Source: Aurantimicrobium sp. INA4 (lineage in GTDB: Bacteria > Actinomycetota > Actinomycetes > Actinomycetales > Microbacteriaceae). Taken from it: DNA of 64,000 nucleotides. Below are positions 24,966-34,700 of this stretch, piece after piece. The stretch is taken from positions 124,001-188,000 of the forward strand of contig NZ_AP027040.1 in assembly GCF_027924525.1 (NCBI RefSeq). Direction: 5' to 3'. A program made the position numbers and the translations under genes. The notes under the pieces were generated by a model. That model ran no database searches and was not told the origin of the DNA. It saw only the letters and a list, made by a program, of their open reading frames with translations. Position 1 is the stretch's first letter; each line of letters opens with the position of its first letter.

Positions 24966-26741
24966 GTGATAAAGAAGTGGTTCGCGCTACTCACCCAGCG
25001 TGTCATGGGGGATAAAGCGTATTCGCTTCCAACTTTCTTGGTTGTTGTAGTTCCAGCGACGCTGTTAGCTGTTATTGCGGATCCTGCTGCGACCGGCAGT
25101 AATTTTTTTGCCTGGGCCGCAGTTGTTGTCTCCGCTTCTGTAATTGCTGGCGTTTTTTTCATTCTTTATGGTCGAGTGGTTTTTTCTACAGTTCCACGGC
25201 GTTACAGACTCGCAACCGGGCTTTTCGGATATGCGCTTATTGGCGCACTACGTGGTGGCCTCATTGGCTTATTGAGCCAGTGGAGTGGAGTTTTAGAGTC
25301 AATTAATTGGCAATTTAGACTCGGCGGAGGAGCACTCGTTGGCCTCGTGCTACTGCCAGTCGCAGCAGCATTCGTCAACGACTACTTCGCATTCCAAGCT
25401 TCACTGAGAGAGTTAATGTCAAGTAGAAAACGGCTCTCAGAACTTACAGCTAATGCCCAGTCAGAGTTAGATTCTGAACGTGCATTGATGCTAGAAAGCA
25501 TCAACTCAAAGCTAACTGCCGCAGTTGATGAAATCTCAGTTCAAGCCAGCCCGGGTCAATCTGTTGAGTCCTATCGCACTGTAGTAAAGAACTTATTGGG
25601 CGTTGCAGAAACAGTGGTACGTCCTTTGAGTCGACAACTTCTTTCCGGTGCACAAATCCCCAGCACATCGACCGCCGATAAAGGTCTGGGAACAGGAACC
25701 GTACAAGATCTAGTGAGAGCTTCAACACTTGCTCAGCCATTTCGGCCCCTTCCAATTACCCTGATTTGGGCAGCAATCGGGGCATCAACTATGTCTGCGC
25801 TGAAACCAGGTTTTCCAGAAATTTTGGCTTATCCACTTTTTGTTTCTTTGACAGGGCTGTTTTTGTGGCTGGGTAAGAAGTTCCTCGTACCTCACTTGCC
25901 AAGGGTCTTATTCACAACCCGTCTTGTCATTATTTTCTGTTGGTTTGTTATTGTCTCCTTCGTTCCCGCGTATCTCAGTTGGCTACCCTTGGCGCAAACT
26001 CAACGCGATGGCTTTAGCTCGCTGACTGCTACGTTGCTCATCCTTGACCCCGTAGCAACATTCATTATGTGTTGTGTTTTTGCCTCCTTTGCAGGCCTCA
26101 AAAGTGAGCGCGCGCGCATTCTGGCTGAAAACAATGCCATCAATAACGACCTGAGGTGGAAGCTAGCTTCGATTAGAGGTCTTCTCCGTGCGCAAAGAAT
26201 GGAACTCTCCCGCACCGTTCATGGTGACGTTCAGTCAGTGTTTATTGCCGTCGCTTTGAAACTCCAAACAGCAATTTCAAAGGGCTCGGTCAGCGATGTT
26301 GTGCTGGAGGAAATCAAGCAGGAGTTGGCTGCAGTAGCTAACTTCACAGTGGGAGCCAAGGAGTATCCGATGCTCGGCCAGGCTGTGGAAGAGCTTCGAT
26401 CGTTGTGGGGAGAGAGTCTTGTAATCTCGTTCAATCAGGATTCTGAATCTGAACCAGTGATCGCCACCAACGACGTGCTTCGGGCAACACTCATTGACGT
26501 CATGTGGGAGGCCGTGACTAACGCAGTAAAGCACGGCTTTGCTCGAGAAGTTTCCATTTCCGTCAGACGCGTTGGACAGACAATTCAAATGTGGGTTGAA
26601 AATGATGGCACCCCAGTTCCTGAAAACTTCGATGTCGGTGCCGGGTCCGAACTTATTGCTGAGGTCACTGTCAAATTTGACCTTCGTAACTCGGGCAACA
26701 AAGTAGTACTTCTAGCCGATATTCCAATATTTGCTCTCTAG
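24966..26741 (+). CDS. Membrane sensor histidine kinase, HisKA_3 type
   Basis: The 591-residue protein (GTG start) has about four N-terminal membrane helices up to residue 140, a cytoplasmic helical segment, then three more hydrophobic segments (about 265-375), and a C-terminal kinase. The dimerisation box has the phospho-acceptor His419 in LSRTVHGDVQSVFIAVAL, in a setting typical of NarX-type kinases that pair with LuxR-type regulators. The ATPase N-box is EAVTNAVKHG near residue 516. The G-boxes after it look reduced. No known extracytoplasmic sensor domain is seen, so it may sense a membrane or envelope state. Confidence 0.88.
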   Translation: MIKKWFALLTQRVMGDKAYSLPTFLVVVVPATLLAVIADPAATGSNFFAWAAVVVSASVIAGVFFILYGRVVFSTVPRRYRLATGLFGYALIGALRGGLIGLLSQWSGVLESINWQFRLGGGALVGLVLLPVAAAFVNDYFAFQASLRELMSSRKRLSELTANAQSELDSERALMLESINSKLTAAVDEISVQASPGQSVESYRTVVKNLLGVAETVVRPLSRQLLSGAQIPSTSTADKGLGTGTVQDLVRASTLAQPFRPLPITLIWAAIGASTMSALKPGFPEILAYPLFVSLTGLFLWLGKKFLVPHLPRVLFTTRLVIIFCWFVIVSFVPAYLSWLPLAQTQRDGFSSLTATLLILDPVATFIMCCVFASFAGLKSERARILAENNAINNDLRWKLASIRGLLRAQRMELSRTVHGDVQSVFIAVALKLQTAISKGSVSDVVLEEIKQELAAVANFTVGAKEYPMLGQAVEELRSLWGESLVISFNQDSESEPVIATNDVLRATLIDVMWEAVTNAVKHGFAREVSISVRRVGQTIQMWVENDGTPVPENFDVGAGSELIAEVTVKFDLRNSGNKVVLLADIPIFAL

Positions 26742-26745
26742 TTTT

Positions 26746-26774
26746 CAGAACTTTCAGTTCGAAGTTGAGTTCTG
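26746..26774 (+). terminator. Imperfect hairpin after the kinase gene
   Basis: CAGAAC (26746-26751) pairs with GTTCTG (26769-26774), with further weak inner pairs. No T-tract follows. A perfect 12-base palindrome GGGATATATCCC lies just beyond at 26783-26794, upstream of the Nudix-like gene, and could be an operator. Confidence 0.3.
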
Positions 26775-26828
26775 GCTCGCTCGGGATATATCCCACAGCC
26801 ACAGCTCTGATTCCGGTAGAAATAGGTC

Positions 26829-27368
26829 ATGAGCGTGCGAACTCCTGATCCCAACGGCGGCTGGCTAAGTGACGACGAGCTTTCCTCGATCCGCCGCCGA
26901 CTTCCCCTTCTCTACGTTGAGGCGGTGCCTGTTCGGGTTGACGGTCTCGGTGTTGTTACCGAAGTTGGATTGTTACTTCGCGCTAATTCGACCGGCGAAA
27001 TGACCCGCACCATCGTCTCAGGCCGAGTGATGTATGGCGAGACTCTACGCGAAGCGCTGTTTCGCCACCTTGAAAAAGACTTAGGCCCCATGGCGTTCCC
27101 GCTCCTGCCTGCTAATCCCAATCCTTTCCACGTGGCTGAGTATTTTCCTCTTCCGGGCATCTCGCAGTTCACTGATGAACGCCAACACGCGGTCTCCTTG
27201 GCCTATGTGGTCCCCGTCACGGGTACCTGTGACCCGCGTCAAGACGCTTTGGAAATTACCTGGCTCACACCTCGCGAAGCAGCTAGCGATGCCGTGACCT
27301 CTGAAATGGAAGGTGGTCGCGGAGCATTACTTCGCGCGGCGCTGGCTTCTGTGGGAGCACTGAACTAA
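26829..27368 (+). CDS. Nudix-like protein, DUF4916 type
   Basis: The 179-residue protein resembles the actinobacterial DUF4916 branch of the Nudix superfamily: an N-terminal GGWLSDDEL segment, a beta-rich core, and a box-like stretch SGRVMYGETLREALFRHLEK (residues about 59-78). The classical Nudix box needs REUxEExGU; here it reads HLEKDLG, so metal-binding glutamates are partly replaced and hydrolase activity is uncertain. It is monocistronic by appearance, about 120 bases before the coiled-coil pair. Substrate unknown. Confidence 0.75.
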   Translation: MSVRTPDPNGGWLSDDELSSIRRRLPLLYVEAVPVRVDGLGVVTEVGLLLRANSTGEMTRTIVSGRVMYGETLREALFRHLEKDLGPMAFPLLPANPNPFHVAEYFPLPGISQFTDERQHAVSLAYVVPVTGTCDPRQDALEITWLTPREAASDAVTSEMEGGRGALLRAALASVGALN

Positions 27369-27436
27369 AGAAATGCGGTCAAGGGGATAACCCCCGGCTT
27401 ATACAAAACCCCTGTTTTTGCTCTAAATTCTGCCCG

Positions 27437-27442
27437 TATACT
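27437..27442 (+). promoter_or_regulatory. Candidate -10 box for the coiled-coil operon
   Basis: TATACT matches the -10 consensus closely and lies about 45 bases before the GTG start of the first coiled-coil gene. The region 18 bases upstream is T-rich (TGTTTT) and is only a poor -35 box. Confidence 0.45.
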
Positions 27443-27486
27443 GATTCAGATTGTTTAATCCAGGTTTGTCGAGGCGAAAGGACATC

Positions 27487-28626
27487 GTGGATATCGAACT
27501 TCCCGTTGTGCCTGACAAAAAAGGACTAGATCCCCAGCAGGTTAACGTAGCGCTGACTGACGTGCAGATTGAGGTCTCACGCCTGGAATCGGAGCGCGCA
27601 GAAATTGATAAGCGTATCGACGCCCTCACTCGTGAGGTTGCTGAAGTTCGAAGTGCTCTCAAGCGTGCCAGTGCAAAGCCTTCCTTCTCCGACCTGGGTG
27701 CAGCTTTCGAGCAGACTCTTCGCGTTGCCGAAGAACAGGCTGGCAAGCTCATCGCTGATGCCCAGACGACAAGCGCTCTCACTCGACGCTCTGCCGAAGA
27801 AGAAGCCGCAACTGTCACAGAGAACGCCAAGAAGCAGGCAGCCAAGCTCCTTGCCGACACTGAGGCACGTGTTGAACGCCTGATTAAAGAATCAGATAAG
27901 AAACTCAATGACGCACTGAGTACCGCTCGTTCCACTCTCGCTAACGCTGAAATTCAGCATGATGAGGCTATGAAGATTGCAGAAGCAATCACCATTGAGG
28001 GCGCTCAAAAGCGTGAAACCCTCGAAACAGAGCTTGCTCAAGAAATAGAACAGTCACGAAGTGAGATCGGAACTTTGCGTCAGGTTCACGAGCGGGACAA
28101 GCGTCGCATCGAAGAAGAGATTGACGTTCTGCGCGCTAAGGCGGAGCGTGACAACGGTCGCCTTATCGCTGAAAACGAAACATATATCGCCCGGCTTCTT
28201 GAAGAATCACAAAAGAATCTGGACATTGCACGTGAACGTGCTCGCGAGATTCTTGTCGAATCGCAAAAGAACTATGCAGCTTCACGCCAGGAGGGTGTGG
28301 CCTTGGTTCGCGAAGCTCGCGAAACTGCGGCAGGAATTATTCGCCGTGCTCGTGCTCGTGCCAACACCTTAACTGAGCGTCTCGAAGAACGTTCAGCAAT
28401 CTTGCTGGAAAACGGCGAAAACCTGCTCGACGGCATCAACACCGAACGTGAGACTGTCGAAGCCTTCAATTCAGAACTTCGCATCATTGCTCTTTCTGAG
28501 CAGAACCAAGATGACGACACCCTGTTGAACTATGTCTCCGTAGCAGATGATGAGCTCGCTGAAGAACTCACCGTCGAAGCGTTGGACATGAACGATGATT
28601 CCCCAACCGATGAGATGAAACGGTAG
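27487..28626 (+). CDS. DivIVA-like long coiled-coil protein (paralog 1)
   Basis: The chosen start is the GTG at 27487, preceded by GAAAGGA; an ATG-like upstream start at 27451 lacks a ribosome site and overlaps the promoter. The 379-residue product is almost wholly alpha-helical and coiled-coil, rich in Glu, Arg and Ala, with an acidic tail. A non-coiled island with KPSFSDLGAAFEQTLRVAEE (near residue 71) is shared with the next gene. Such proteins (DivIVA, Scy, FilP types) act in polar growth or cell shape in actinobacteria; assignment to a specific one is not possible. It ends eight bases before its paralog. Confidence 0.78.
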   Translation: MDIELPVVPDKKGLDPQQVNVALTDVQIEVSRLESERAEIDKRIDALTREVAEVRSALKRASAKPSFSDLGAAFEQTLRVAEEQAGKLIADAQTTSALTRRSAEEEAATVTENAKKQAAKLLADTEARVERLIKESDKKLNDALSTARSTLANAEIQHDEAMKIAEAITIEGAQKRETLETELAQEIEQSRSEIGTLRQVHERDKRRIEEEIDVLRAKAERDNGRLIAENETYIARLLEESQKNLDIARERAREILVESQKNYAASRQEGVALVREARETAAGIIRRARARANTLTERLEERSAILLENGENLLDGINTERETVEAFNSELRIIALSEQNQDDDTLLNYVSVADDELAEELTVEALDMNDDSPTDEMKR

Positions 28627-28634
28627 GGCTGAAA

Positions 28635-29693
28635 ATGGATCTGACCCGCTCCTTTAAGACCGTTCGTCGCAACGGCTATGACCCCAATGACGTCAAGCGT
28701 GTCTTCCGTGATGCTGAAGCACGCATGGAAGAACTTCGCCAGAGCACTCGCTCAGGTATTGCAACTGTTGAAAAGTTGGAACGTGAGCTCGCCGACTTCC
28801 GTGACGCTCTTCGTCGCTCTAACGCCAAACCCACTTTCGCCGATTTAGGTTCAGCCTTTGAGCAAACCCTCCGTGTTGCAGAAGAACAGGCTGACAAGCT
28901 TGTTGCCGATGCCGAAGCAGACGCCAAGGTTGTTCGCGAGTCTGCTCGAGCTGAGGCAGAAACAGTTACACGCGCAGCCAAGAACAAAGCGTCTGCATTG
29001 CTCGCCGAGACTGAAGAGTCGATTGAAGATAAGCGCTTAGAAGTTGAGCGTGAAATTGCTCAACTGAACATGAAGGCTGAATCTCTCATTCTTCAGGGCA
29101 ACACCGCTAAAGAAACTGCGCAGCGTCGTGACGCTGCTCTGCTTGCCGAAGCAGAGCGTGATGCTGCTGATGTTCGCGCTCGTTTGCACCAAGAGATCGA
29201 AGACGCAAAGACTGAGCTGGAAACATTGCGTCAGATTGCCGAGCGTGAACAGCTTCGTATTGAGCGTGAAATCAAGCTCGCAATGGAAGAGTCAGAGCGT
29301 GAGCGTCTTGCCCGCCACGAAGAAGCTGTTGCTTTTGTCGAAGCACAAACTCAGGAAGCGAATGAGCTTCTTCGCGCTGCGGAAGAAGAAGCACAAAGTC
29401 TCAACCAGCAGATGGATGACTTTGCTGCAACAACCCGCTCAGATGCTGAAGCTCTTCTCAACGCAGCACGTGAGAGTGCAACCAACCTGATTAGCCGTGC
29501 TCGTTCACGCGCTGAAACATTGGCTATCCTCTTCGACGAGCACGCTCTCGAAATGATGGAGAAGGCAGAGCGTCGTCGTGACAGCCTCGAACGTCAGCGT
29601 GAGGCAATGCGTGAATTCTCACTCGAGCTTAAGGCACTGGCTTCGGCGGATGCCATGGTTTCGCTCGACGAATCTGAATCGCAGCGCGACTAA
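28635..29693 (+). CDS. DivIVA-like long coiled-coil protein (paralog 2)
   Basis: The 352-residue protein is a tandem paralog of the previous gene. It starts with a short segment SFKTVRRNGYDPNDVKRVF that resembles the N-terminal DivIVA domain, lacking or diverged in paralog 1, then the shared island KPTFADLGSAFEQTLRVAEE (near residue 64), then continuous Glu/Arg/Ala-rich coiled coil. The N-terminal motif (turn with Gly-Tyr-Asp, then a helix) supports a DivIVA relationship and perhaps membrane-curvature binding. The pair may form hetero-oligomeric filaments; that is inference. Confidence 0.8.
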   Translation: MDLTRSFKTVRRNGYDPNDVKRVFRDAEARMEELRQSTRSGIATVEKLERELADFRDALRRSNAKPTFADLGSAFEQTLRVAEEQADKLVADAEADAKVVRESARAEAETVTRAAKNKASALLAETEESIEDKRLEVEREIAQLNMKAESLILQGNTAKETAQRRDAALLAEAERDAADVRARLHQEIEDAKTELETLRQIAEREQLRIEREIKLAMEESERERLARHEEAVAFVEAQTQEANELLRAAEEEAQSLNQQMDDFAATTRSDAEALLNAARESATNLISRARSRAETLAILFDEHALEMMEKAERRRDSLERQREAMREFSLELKALASADAMVSLDESESQRD

Positions 29694-29696
29694 GTT

Positions 29697-30167
29697 CTAG
29701 CTCCAGGTTGGGGCAAGCTTCTTCAGCTTTGCTCCGCGAATCTGCCAGAACGTCCACAGCCCTATAAAGACAAAGGGCGTGAGCAGTCCAGCTTTGACGA
29801 CCAAGCGGTCGCGGTAAAGCGTCTGGTTGTTATCTGCAGGTGAGATGGCCATGCGATGATCCCAGTTCTTGACCATTTTCATGGGACCACTGAGCGGCTT
29901 GCCTGAGTCAATCATCATGCGAACGCCGCCGGGACGCTGGGTGAAACTGACGTCAATGGTTTGGTGGCCCATCGGGATGATGCCGAATAAGCGCATGGAA
30001 ACTTCGTGGGGTCCATCACCTATCCACGCCTGAGGAAAGCCACTTTGTTCTTTGGAAACAATCTTGAGCCAGGGAGAGGAAACCGCCGTGAACACCTTCG
30101 GGTTGGCAATAGCTCGCCAGGCAACATCAGGTTCGCAATCGAGTGTGAGTCGGAGAAAGACGTTCAT
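29697..30167 (-). CDS. SRPBCC-like conserved hypothetical protein
   Basis: The 156-residue protein has the feel of a START/SRPBCC lipid-binding fold: a first strand MNVFLRLTLDCEPDVAWRAI, a central KPLSGPMKMVKNWDHRMAI segment and a C-terminal helix. A hydrophobic stretch (about residues 126-142, LLTPFVFIGLWTFWQI) near the end could be a membrane anchor. It is convergent with the coiled-coil operon, three bases from its stop. I do not assign a ligand or function. Confidence 0.7.
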   Translation of the reverse strand: MNVFLRLTLDCEPDVAWRAIANPKVFTAVSSPWLKIVSKEQSGFPQAWIGDGPHEVSMRLFGIIPMGHQTIDVSFTQRPGGVRMMIDSGKPLSGPMKMVKNWDHRMAISPADNNQTLYRDRLVVKAGLLTPFVFIGLWTFWQIRGAKLKKLAPTWS

Positions 30168-30213
30168 GGGTGCCCCTGGTGTTGTGTGGGGGATATCCCC
30201 CTCACTTCACACG

Positions 30214-30672
30214 CTAGCTGATTTCTCGCTTTTCCCAGTGAATTAAATTGGCACGATTAAATCCGCGGCCGCATTCACCGCAGCTCAGGACTTTTTTGGG
30301 CTGACGGAAACGGTAGTGTTCATGCCCTGCTGGGCAGGTTCCCAGCCAGGGGGCAAGTTCATGTGCCGCGCTTCCGTCATGGGTACGCTTGCCGTCATAT
30401 CCCAAGTCGTAGGCAATCTTTTTCCAGGTTGGGCCGTGCCCGGCACGGGGTCCTGCTATCGCGTGGGCAACTTCGTGCAAAAGAATCTGGTGGACCTCAT
30501 CGTCTTCATATTTGGCTGCTAAGTGCCTAGAGACAGAGATCTTTTTCTCTGTGAAATTACACAGACCTGCCCGCGTGCGAGCATGGTCGAATCCGAAACT
30601 CCACACAGCGGGGTCAAGATGCAGGCGGATGAGGGCATCCGCCCACTTGGTTACTCGTTCCAGATCTGCCAT
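30214..30672 (-). CDS. SprT-like zinc metalloprotease-domain protein
   Basis: The 152-residue protein has the SprT/Spartan-like catalytic signature HEVAHAIAG (His66, Glu67, His70) with His79 in the following RAGHG as a likely third zinc ligand. Its C-terminus has a zinc ribbon with Cys113, Cys131 and Cys134 (CGECG). In eukaryotes Spartan degrades DNA-protein crosslinks; bacterial members are poorly studied. It follows the spermidine-synthase-like gene by two bases, so the two are co-transcribed. Confidence 0.85.
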   Translation of the reverse strand: MADLERVTKWADALIRLHLDPAVWSFGFDHARTRAGLCNFTEKKISVSRHLAAKYEDDEVHQILLHEVAHAIAGPRAGHGPTWKKIAYDLGYDGKRTHDGSAAHELAPWLGTCPAGHEHYRFRQPKKVLSCGECGRGFNRANLIHWEKREIS

Positions 30673-30674
30673 GA

Positions 30675-31535
30675 CTACTTTTTCGAAATCTGGAAGATCG
30701 TTTTATTCGGGGTGGGGGAGGCTATTGCGGTGGTGTCCAACACAATAGGGGCGCTACCAATGAACTGTTTCATTTCTGCACCCTCAACAGCTTTTGCTGG
30801 GTGCGGTCCACCAGCAAGCAGGCGTGGAAGCCAGTGACCAATGGCAGGATCCTGGGTTCCCACGAGAACCACATTTCCGAAGCGCCGCCCTTTGAGAACT
30901 TGTGTTTCTGCCAAAGCAATCACATGGGGAAGGACGGCGTTCAGTGTTGCTGCTTGACCCCGGGCAAAAGCTAAGCCTGGACCGTCGGCCACATTAACAA
31001 TGAGCACACCAGTAGGAGCTAGAAGCTTGGCTGCCTCGGTGTAGAACTCAACGCTGGTGACATGAGCGGGAGTGCGGGCGCCACTAAAAACATCCACGAT
31101 GACCACGTCGACGTTGCCGTGAAGTCCACTGGGCAATTTGCCCAGGACTTCACGAGCATCGCCATAACGAATACGAATGTTTGCATTTTTTTGCAAGGGA
31201 AGGTGCTCCCGGACAAAGTCGATGAGGTCTTGCTCGAGTTCGATGACCTGTTGCCTGGAGCCTGGACGAGTTGCCTCGATATAGCGGGGGAGCGTGAGAG
31301 CGCCACCGCCTAAGTGAACTGCAGTAATTGGTGCCCCGGTTTCGCCAACTTGGTCGAGGACGTGGCCAATGCGACGAATGTATTCAAAAAAGAGCTCGCT
31401 GGGATCGTCAATAAAGACATGAGATTGGGGGGTTCCATCGATATCAAGGATGTAAGCGCCGTCTTGATAGGGATCGGGCTCGATGGTTGCGCGCAGGCCG
31501 GAAGACTTCAGGGTGATGGCCGGGTTGTTCGCCAT
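30675..31535 (-). CDS. Spermidine synthase-like methyltransferase-fold protein
   Basis: The 286-residue protein has a SpeE-type Rossmann core: AVHLGGGALTLPRYIEATRP (nucleotide loop near residues 72-91), the acidic VIELEQDLIDFVREHL after the second strand, and DVVIVDVFSGARTPAHVTSVEFY in place of the D-A-Y-D catalytic loop. The substitutions suggest it is one of the widespread actinobacterial relatives that need not make spermidine. There is no membrane domain. It is the first gene of a minus-strand pair with the SprT-like gene and is divergent from rpoB. Confidence 0.8.
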   Translation of the reverse strand: MANNPAITLKSSGLRATIEPDPYQDGAYILDIDGTPQSHVFIDDPSELFFEYIRRIGHVLDQVGETGAPITAVHLGGGALTLPRYIEATRPGSRQQVIELEQDLIDFVREHLPLQKNANIRIRYGDAREVLGKLPSGLHGNVDVVIVDVFSGARTPAHVTSVEFYTEAAKLLAPTGVLIVNVADGPGLAFARGQAATLNAVLPHVIALAETQVLKGRRFGNVVLVGTQDPAIGHWLPRLLAGGPHPAKAVEGAEMKQFIGSAPIVLDTTAIASPTPNKTIFQISKK

Positions 31536-31562
31536 GTGCTTACACCACCAGAAAAATCCAAC

Positions 31563-31590
31563 TAGACATTGGCCCGCAAACCGTTATAGA
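31563..31590 (+). promoter_or_regulatory. Candidate rpoB promoter
   Basis: TAGACA (31563-31568) and TATAGA (31585-31590) are 16 bases apart; each matches consensus at five or four positions. The implied leader is about 170 bases long and contains small hairpins, including CTCGT/ACGAG (31656-31660 with 31671-31675) and GGTCC/GGACC (31739-31743 with 31749-31753), the latter just before the ribosome site. Confidence 0.5.
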
Positions 31591-31769
31591 GTTGTAATTT
31601 GCGCTCGATGTTTTGTCATGCCCTCATATTGCGGTCGGGGTGACAGTACAACAATCTCGTGGAGAACTCTACGAGTGGCCCCACTTTAGCGGGTCTCATC
31701 GGGTTTGCAATTTATCCCACACCAACCACAACCATGATGGTCCATGACGGACCCACGGAGGTTATTTCC

Positions 31770-34700
31770 TTGGCTGCTGCGCGCAACGCAAAAGACACCA
31801 AGTCCATCAAGAACGGCCGTAGTGCATCGCGCTTGTCGTTCGCGAAGATTACGGACACTCTGACTGTTCCCGATCTTCTGGCACTTCAGACCGAGAGCTT
31901 TGACTGGCTCGTCGGAAATGAACACTGGCAGAAGCGTGTGGAGGAAGCAAAGAAGGAAGGTCGCCAGGACCTGCCTTCACGCACTGGTCTTGAAGAGATC
32001 TTTGAAGAGATCTCTCCCATCGAGAACCTCGATGAGACCATGCAGCTCTCTTTCACCAACCCCTACCTCGAGCCTGAGAAGTACTCGATCTTCGAGTGCA
32101 AGGAGCGTGGCAAGACCTACGCTGCTCCTCTCTATGTCGAGGCTGAGTTCATGAACCACGTCACGGGTGAAATCAAGACCCAGACCGTGTTCATGGGTGA
32201 CTTCCCCCTCATGACCGAAAAGGGAACCTTCATCATTAACGGCACCGAGCGTGTTGTTGTGTCTCAGCTGGTTCGTTCACCCGGTGTGTACTTCGAGCGT
32301 GCACAGGAAAAGACCTCCGACAAGGACGTCTACTCCGCACGCATCATTCCTAGCCGTGGCGCATGGCTCGAATTCGAAATCGACAAGCGTGACGCTGTTG
32401 GTGTTCGTATCGACCGTAAGCGTAAGCAGTCTGTCACCGTCTTCCTCAAGGCCCTCGGTCTGACCAGTGAAGAAATCGCAACCGAGTTTGCCGGTTACGA
32501 CTCCATCCTGCAGACCCTGGAAAAGGACACCATCCTCACCAAGGAAGACGCACTACGCGACATTTACCGCAAGCTCCGTCCAGGCGAGCAGGTTGCTGCT
32601 GAAGCTGCACGTGCCCTGCTGGACAACTTCTACTTCAGCCCCAAGCGTTACGACCTGGCCAAGGTTGGTCGTTACAAGATCAACCGCAAGCTCGGTCTTG
32701 AAGCTCCGCTGACTGACTCTGTTCTTCGCGTTGAAGACATCATTGCAACCATCAAGTACCTGGTTGCTCTGCACAACGACGAGAAGACCTTCCCCGGTGT
32801 TCGCGATGGCAAGAAGGTTGACATTCGTCTCGACGTAGACGACATCGACCACTTCGGTAACCGTCGTATCCGCGCCGTCGGTGAGCTCATCCAGAACCAG
32901 GTTCGTACTGGTCTGTCCCGTATGGAGCGCGTTGTCCGCGAGCGTATGACCACTCAGGACATTGAGGCAATTACTCCTCAGACCCTGATCAACGTACGTC
33001 CCGTTGTGGCAGCAATCAAGGAGTTCTTCGGAACCTCTCAGCTGTCACAGTTCATGGACCAGAACAACCCGCTTGCTGGTTTGACCCACAAGCGTCGTCT
33101 GTCCGCTCTGGGCCCTGGTGGTCTTTCTCGTGAGCGTGCAGGTGTTGAGGTTCGTGACGTTCACTCCTCTCACTACGGACGTATGTGTCCTATTGAAACT
33201 CCTGAAGGTCCCAACATTGGTCTGATTGGTTCGCTCGCATCCTTCGCGCGTATCAACGCCTTTGGTTTCATTGAGACCCCCTACCGCCGCGTCGTCAAGG
33301 GCAAGGTAACCGAGCACATCGATTACCTCACCGCTTCGGAAGAAGATGACTTCGTTGTGGCACAGGCAAACGCTCCACTAACCAAGGACAGCCACTTCGC
33401 TGAAGAGCGTGTTCTGGTTCGTCGTAAGGGTGGCGAGGTTGAACTCGTTCCTGCGGCTGAGGTGGACTACATGGACGTGTCTCCACGTCAGATGGTGTCT
33501 GTTGGTACCTCGCTGATTCCATTCCTCGAGCACGACGATGCAAACCGCGCACTTATGGGTGCCAACATGCAGCGTCAGGCTGTGCCACTGCTGCGCAGCG
33601 AAAGCCCACTGGTTGGTACCGGTATGGAAAACTTCGCCGCAATCGATGCTGGTGACGTGATCCTCGCTAACGCTGCTGGTGTTGTCTCTGAGGTATCGGC
33701 TGATGTCGTCACCGTTCAGCTCGACGCTGGTGGAACCGAGGACTACTTCCTGCGCAAGTTCGACCGCTCGAACCAGGGCACCAGCTACAACCACCGTGTC
33801 ATCGTGACCGCTGGTGAGCGTGTTGAGGTAGGTCAGGTCATCGCTGATGGTCCTGCCACCGAAAACGGTGAATTGGCTCTGGGTAAGAACCTACTTGTGG
33901 CATTCATGCCGTGGGAAGGTCATAACTTCGAGGACGCAATCATCCTCTCCCAGCGTCTGGTTCAGGACGACGTTCTTTCTTCGATTCACATCGAGGAATA
34001 TGACGTTGATGCTCGTGACACCAAGCTGGGTAAGGAAGAGATCACTCGCGACCTGCCCAACGTGTCCCCTGAATTGATCGCTAACCTCGATGAGCGCGGC
34101 ATCATCCGTATCGGTGCTGAGGTTCGCCCCGGCGACATCCTCGTCGGTAAGGTCACTCCTAAGGGTGAGACCGAGCTTTCTGCTGAAGAGCGCTTGCTGC
34201 GCGCTATCTTCAACGAGAAGAGCCGCGAAGTTCGCGACACTTCATTGAAGGTGCCTCACGGTGAAGCCGGAACCATCATTGGTGTGAAGGTATTCGACGC
34301 AGAGAACGACGAAGACGAGCTCGGCTCGGGCGTCAACCAGCGCGTTGTTGTCTACATCGCCCAGAAGCGTAAGATCACCGAAGGTGACAAGCTTGCTGGT
34401 CGTCACGGAAACAAGGGTGTTATCGCCAAGATCCTCCCCGTTGAAGACATGCCATTCCTCGAAGACGGAACTCCTGTCGACGTCGTACTCAACCCATTGG
34501 GTATTCCCGGTCGTATGAACTTCGGTCAGGTTTTGGAAACCCACCTCGGCTGGATCGCGAAGCAGGGTTGGAAGGTTGAAGGCAACCCAGAATGGGCTGC
34601 AAACCTTCCTGCAGAAGCATTCGAGGCTGCCCCAGGCACCAAGGTTGCAACCCCCGTGTTCGACGGTGCTCTCGAGGAGGAAATCGCTGGTCTGCTCGAT

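Noticed and set aside
27451..27486. Upstream start for the first coiled-coil gene
   Set aside because: It would begin only a few bases after the TATACT box and has no ribosome site; GTG at 27487 has GAAAGGA in the right place.
31659..31769. Upstream in-frame starts for rpoB (GTG at 31659, ATG codons near 31734)
   Set aside because: They lack ribosome sites and add 37 unconserved residues. The TTG at 31770 has GGAGG eight bases before it and gives the usual N-terminus.
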